A stretch of DNA of 9,543 bases, taken from NCBI GenBank assembly GCA_002694065.1, contig NZKZ01000058.1, positions 1 to 9,543 on the forward strand. The letters run 5' to 3'. The notes under the pieces are model-generated. The model ran no database searches, was not told the origin of the DNA, and was given only the letters and a program-made list of their open reading frames with translations. Below are positions 6,825 through 9,543 of this stretch, one piece after another. The position numbers and the translations under genes are program-made. Origin of the DNA: Acidiferrobacter sp. Lineage in GTDB: Bacteria; Pseudomonadota; Gammaproteobacteria; Arenicellales; UBA868. Each line of letters opens with the position of its first letter. Position 1 is the stretch's first letter.

Positions 6825-7058
6825 TTAACCGCCGGTCAGTGGCGCCATCACGACCATCTCGTTACCGTCGGCCAGCGTTGTGGTATCTCTTCTCGCTTTG
6901 GAAACCGCCTGCCCATCGACAGACACCAACCCGACTTGCTCGGGGGGAATGCCCAGCGCCGCCACCGCGTCGGCGACGCTGGCGCCCTCGGGCAACTCCA
7001 CCTCATCGACCGAGCACAGATCGATGAGGTGTCCTGTTACCCGTACCTTGACCTGCAT
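6825..7058 (-). CDS. MoaD/ThiS-like sulfur carrier protein
   Basis: This 77-residue protein has the beta-grasp pattern of small sulfur carriers. A V-x-V-R-V-type first strand is followed by LPEGASVADAVAALGIP (22-38), a VDGQAV turn (47-52) and the segment DGNEMVVMAPLTGG ending in the essential Gly-Gly (76-77). In this family the terminal glycine is adenylated and converted to a thiocarboxylate; MoaD then donates sulfur for the dithiolene of molybdopterin. The gene lies 6 bp after the AOR gene and just before the LysE gene. MoaD-like genes are known companions of tungsten AOR genes, so a role in making the tungstopterin of the neighbouring enzyme is the best inference. A ThiS-like or other sulfur-carrier role cannot be excluded. 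Confidence 0.88.
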   Translation of the reverse strand: MQVKVRVTGHLIDLCSVDEVELPEGASVADAVAALGIPPEQVGLVSVDGQAVSKARRDTTTLADGNEMVVMAPLTGG

Positions 7059-7064
7059 CGGATG

Positions 7065-8882
7065 TTAACTAAGCCCCAATCGGCCAAGGGTGTCCTCTGT
7101 AGGCTCACCTGCCTCGTTCCAGCCCCTCAGGTCGTAGTACTCGGGGAGCATCCGATCAAGCTCGTTCACACGGCCCTTGGCGGTCCCGCTGGGCGCTGGA
7201 TCCTTAAGCAGCCGTTCAGGCAGAGTATCGTCGGCGCGGGTAAGCCCTGCCGCGAGATTAAACATTCTCTCGAGATTCCATATCCGCTCACCGCTTTCCA
7301 TCAGACGCTCTGCGGTCCAGTCGCCTTCGCTATCGGCATCCAATTGCGCGGCAAATTCAGGAGCACCCCAGGCGCCCATGGTGAACATGCAAAGACCGCT
7401 CGAGTCCACCGCGGCAGTCCAGTCCTGGGACGTCTTGCAGGGTTCCGCCTTACCTTCTCCGGTCTGGTCATCCATATCGACCTCAAAGGTATCGTGTTTC
7501 AGGTGACAGGCACCGCGGTTGCCGGTGGCATACCCAAGACCCATCCCCTGCAGCGCTCTCGAGTCATAGCCGGCAAATTCCTGCCCCTTAACCGTCATGG
7601 ACAGTTCAGGGTGGCCATACTTTTCGCACATGAGGCGGGATCCCATACCCAGGATTTCACCAAACCCCTCCTGCTTACCAGTTTTCTCCGCCATCACGGT
7701 CAGCGCTTCGGCATTCCCAAAGTTAAGTTCCACGCCATCGGTGTCATCAGTCGTAATGACGCCCATCTCGTACAACTCCATAGCGGCCGCAAGGGTGACG
7801 CCAAACGAAATCGGGTCCATTCCATGCTCATTCATCAGATATCCGGCAAAGGTACAGGCATCGATGTCATCGACCCCGACAACAGGGCCAAAAGCAAATG
7901 CCGTCTCATATTCAAGGCCACCCGAAGCGTGCCAGTACTCTTTCCGATTCTGAATCGTAAAGTGATCCTTCCGGATGTGGGCGATCCTGCCGCAGGCGAT
8001 GGTGCAGCCAAAACAGGCTTTGTTGGTCAACAGGTTGGTGTGCCCCGTATCGTCAGTTTTCAACATCGCTTTGGCATCGATCTTGTCGTAGCCGTCAAAC
8101 TGGACTTCCTGAAAGTTGTTGGTTGGCAGGCCACCGAATTCCTGCATCGTGTCCATCATGGCGTTGGTGCCGTACTTGGTCAGGCCGCCGGTCTCCTTGG
8201 CAAGCAGGTTTTTCATTTCGTCGGTCACCTGCATAAACCGCTGGGGATCCTTCACCCGCACGCCGCCTGTCCCGCGCACCGCAATCGCTTTCAGATTCTT
8301 TGCTCCCATCACCGTACCGACTCCCGACCGACCAGCCGCCCGGTGCAGATCATTAACCACCGCGGCATAGCGCACTCCGCGCTCTCCCGCTACGCCAATG
8401 GTCGCGATCTTCAGCATAGGATTGTGGTGCTGCTTTTTTATCCACTCATCGGTTTCCCAAACGGTCTTGCCCCAAATCTTGTCGGCACTGGCGAGACTGA
8501 TTTCATCGCCCTCAATCAAAAGATAGACCGGTTTTTCTGAGCGGCCCTCAACAAGCAAAAGATCAAATCCGGCGTATTTCAGCTCTGCGCCGAATTTGCC
8601 CCCGCTATTGGAGCAGGCGATTGCGCCGGTGAGAGGGCCCTTGGTAATCACGGCATAGCGGCCGCTCGTGGACGCGCTGGTGCCCGTGAGCGGACCCGTC
8701 GCAAAAATCAACACGTTGTCAGGACCCATGGGGTCTGCCTTGGGATCCATGTTCTCCCACAAATACTTGGTGCCGAGACCACGCTCGCCGATATAGTCGT
8801 TGGCCCACTCCATATTGAGCGGCTCAGGCGTTACCTCTCCCGAAGTCAGGTTGACCCGAAGTATTTTTCCCTGCCAACTCAT
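7065..8882 (-). CDS. Aldehyde:ferredoxin oxidoreductase family (tungsten/molybdenum bis-pterin) enzyme
   Basis: The 605-residue protein matches the family length and covers all three AOR domains. The N-terminus MSWQGKILRVNLTSGEV is typical. Pterin-binding regions include ATGPLTGTSASTSGRYAVITKGPLTG (61-86) and RAAGRSGVGTVMGAKNLKAI (181-200). The [4Fe-4S] cluster ligands are C290xxC293xxxC297 plus C498 in the DSSGLC motif, close to C288, C291, C295 and C494 recalled for Pyrococcus AOR. An acidic GGLEYET (321-327) and the ACHLKHD segment (458-464) probably line the active site. Family members oxidise aldehydes to carboxylic acids, or reduce acids with low-potential electrons. The start at 8882 overlaps the ferredoxin stop as ATGA with GGGGG upstream; a longer reading starting inside the ferredoxin gene was rejected. 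Metal choice and substrate are open; a BamB-like benzoyl-CoA reductase role is less likely because no bam partners are present. Confidence 0.93.
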   Translation of the reverse strand: MSWQGKILRVNLTSGEVTPEPLNMEWANDYIGERGLGTKYLWENMDPKADPMGPDNVLIFATGPLTGTSASTSGRYAVITKGPLTGAIACSNSGGKFGAELKYAGFDLLLVEGRSEKPVYLLIEGDEISLASADKIWGKTVWETDEWIKKQHHNPMLKIATIGVAGERGVRYAAVVNDLHRAAGRSGVGTVMGAKNLKAIAVRGTGGVRVKDPQRFMQVTDEMKNLLAKETGGLTKYGTNAMMDTMQEFGGLPTNNFQEVQFDGYDKIDAKAMLKTDDTGHTNLLTNKACFGCTIACGRIAHIRKDHFTIQNRKEYWHASGGLEYETAFAFGPVVGVDDIDACTFAGYLMNEHGMDPISFGVTLAAAMELYEMGVITTDDTDGVELNFGNAEALTVMAEKTGKQEGFGEILGMGSRLMCEKYGHPELSMTVKGQEFAGYDSRALQGMGLGYATGNRGACHLKHDTFEVDMDDQTGEGKAEPCKTSQDWTAAVDSSGLCMFTMGAWGAPEFAAQLDADSEGDWTAERLMESGERIWNLERMFNLAAGLTRADDTLPERLLKDPAPSGTAKGRVNELDRMLPEYYDLRGWNEAGEPTEDTLGRLGLS

Positions 8883-9352
8883 GATGCACCCCCTTGTGCA
8901 GCCTGTTCTGCGGAGGCCTGCATACGACCAACGCCGGATGCACCCGCATCCACATAGGTAATTGCATCGGTCGGACAAGCAGACACGCATTTCGGATCCC
9001 CGCCACAAAGATCACACTTGTCTACTTTGCCGCTGACAGGATTAAATTCGATCGTCCCAAACGGGCAGGCAGAGACGCAGGCCTTGCATCCCACACACGC
9101 TTCGGGGCTGACGAGCTTGGCCCCCAGCTCGGTATTGACGGAGATCGCCGCGGTCGGGCAGGCTTTCATACACCATGCCTCGACGCACTGGGTGCAGGTG
9201 TATGGCACAGACGTGCGCCCGTGCTCAAACTCGAAAACCCGAATGCGCGACCGCGCCGGGTTGAACTCTCCCTCGTGCTCAAAGCTGCACGCCATCTCGC
9301 ACTGCAGACACCCGGTACAAAGACTGGGCTCCATGTGAAGCATCCGATGCAT
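8879..9352 (-). CDS. Four-[4Fe-4S] ferredoxin-like electron-transfer subunit (AorA/DmsB-like)
   Basis: The 157-residue protein has sixteen cysteines in four groups: C12, C15, C18, C22; C53, C56, C61, C65; C86, C89, C92, C96; and C113, C116, C122, C126. This is the pattern of DmsB/HycB/AorA-type proteins that carry four cubane clusters. It is the probable electron partner of the AOR encoded next, with which it overlaps by ATGA. The start at 9352 (MHRMLHMEP) is chosen because GGAGGAGA lies eight bases upstream and the homologous part begins here. The frame stays open upstream to 9499, but those 49 residues look unlike the family. No signal peptide or twin-arginine motif is present, so it should be cytoplasmic. 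The C-terminal tail (136-157) is rich in Ala, Gly and Gln and is likely flexible. Confidence 0.92.
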   Translation of the reverse strand: MHRMLHMEPSLCTGCLQCEMACSFEHEGEFNPARSRIRVFEFEHGRTSVPYTCTQCVEAWCMKACPTAAISVNTELGAKLVSPEACVGCKACVSACPFGTIEFNPVSGKVDKCDLCGGDPKCVSACPTDAITYVDAGASGVGRMQASAEQAAQGGAS

Positions 9353-9543
9353 TACGCGATTCTCCTCCGCATTTTTGAATATTTGTTCGACAACCGCGAC
9401 ACTGTACCAAAAAAGAATGTCGCTGTGACACCCTTCTCCCCTCGGAACCCTATAATCCCTCCGCTGACAAAAATACCCTGCGGCGAATAGGTCATTCACT
9501 GTCTGCCTGTCTTGATTTAACCGATGAACACTCTGCTCTCAAA
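9353..9543. other. Upstream region of the AOR operon; no gene identified
   Basis: This 191-base stretch precedes the ferredoxin gene and should hold the operon promoter. I see a minus-strand TTGTCA (9465-9470) and a plus-strand TATAAT (9451-9456). Neither pairs with a partner hexamer at normal spacing, so I do not assign a promoter. A small TGTC/GACA dyad lies around 9418-9430. A half match to an FNR-type TTGAT lies near 9513, but its second arm is missing. The end of any upstream gene would lie outside the window. Confidence 0.4.
9361..9370 (-). promoter_or_regulatory. Ribosome binding site of the ferredoxin gene
   Basis: GCGGAGGAGA on the minus strand is a strong Shine-Dalgarno sequence, eight bases before ATG 9352. 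It decides the start over the longer in-frame reading that begins at 9499. Confidence 0.75.

Noticed and set aside
6936..8540. A 534-codon plus-strand open frame opposite the AOR gene
   Set aside because: It lies antisense to a strongly supported AOR and MoaD gene. Its translation has no recognisable domain and no good ribosome binding site, so it is a by-product of codon bias on the other strand.
8883..9008. N-terminal extension of the AOR protein by 42 residues
   Set aside because: The extension lies inside the ferredoxin gene in another frame and does not look like AOR. The ATGA overlap with GGGGG upstream of 8882 marks the natural start.
9353..9499. 49-residue N-terminal extension of the ferredoxin
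   Set aside because: The frame is open but the residues resemble no ferredoxin leader, and a strong GGAGGAGA site precedes the internal ATG at 9352.
9505..9530. FNR-type site upstream of the AOR operon
   Set aside because: Only one TTGAT half is present and the required second half (ATCAA) after four bases is missing.

Overview
The window is a compact, mostly protein-coding stretch of a bacterial chromosome. It holds ten protein genes on both strands and short intergenic gaps. The GC content is moderate and I see no insertion sequences, tRNAs, rRNAs or CRISPR arrays. The gene content suggests a proteobacterium, probably marine: a DMSP-lyase-like cupin, a PhyH-type dioxygenase, a fused dipeptide-type ABC ATPase, and MFS and LysE transporters. 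The taxon cannot be fixed from this sequence alone.

Left part (1-2509). A minus-strand HNH endonuclease runs off the left edge, so only its first 179 residues are present. Upstream of it on the same strand is a 408-residue MFS transporter. The plus-strand gene divergent from the transporter is a stand-alone SufE (sulfur acceptor for Fe-S assembly), with a consensus TATAAT upstream and no sufS or other suf genes nearby.

Middle part (2510-6117). A plus-strand phytanoyl-CoA-dioxygenase-family (Fe(II)/2-oxoglutarate) enzyme converges on a minus-strand ABC protein with two fused nucleotide-binding domains of the dipeptide/oligopeptide class. No permease or binding protein is visible. Divergent from the ABC gene is a 203-residue cupin. 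Its metal and catalytic residue spacing (H129, E133, Y135, H167) matches what I recall of the DMSP lyase DddQ, making it the most interesting single gene here.

Right part (6118-9543). A tightly packed minus-strand operon reads, in transcription order: a four-[4Fe-4S] ferredoxin with 16 cysteines, a tungsten/molybdenum aldehyde:ferredoxin oxidoreductase (AOR) family enzyme, a MoaD/ThiS-like sulfur carrier, and a LysE-family exporter. The first two genes overlap by ATGA and the later gaps are 6 and 19 nt. The ferredoxin is the probable electron partner of the AOR, and the MoaD-like protein probably supports its pterin cofactor. The flavoprotein subunit (AorC) known from some AOR complexes is not in this cluster.

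I do not see a clearly new multi-gene system. The best leads are the DddQ-like cupin and the AOR operon with its own MoaD and a LysE exporter.
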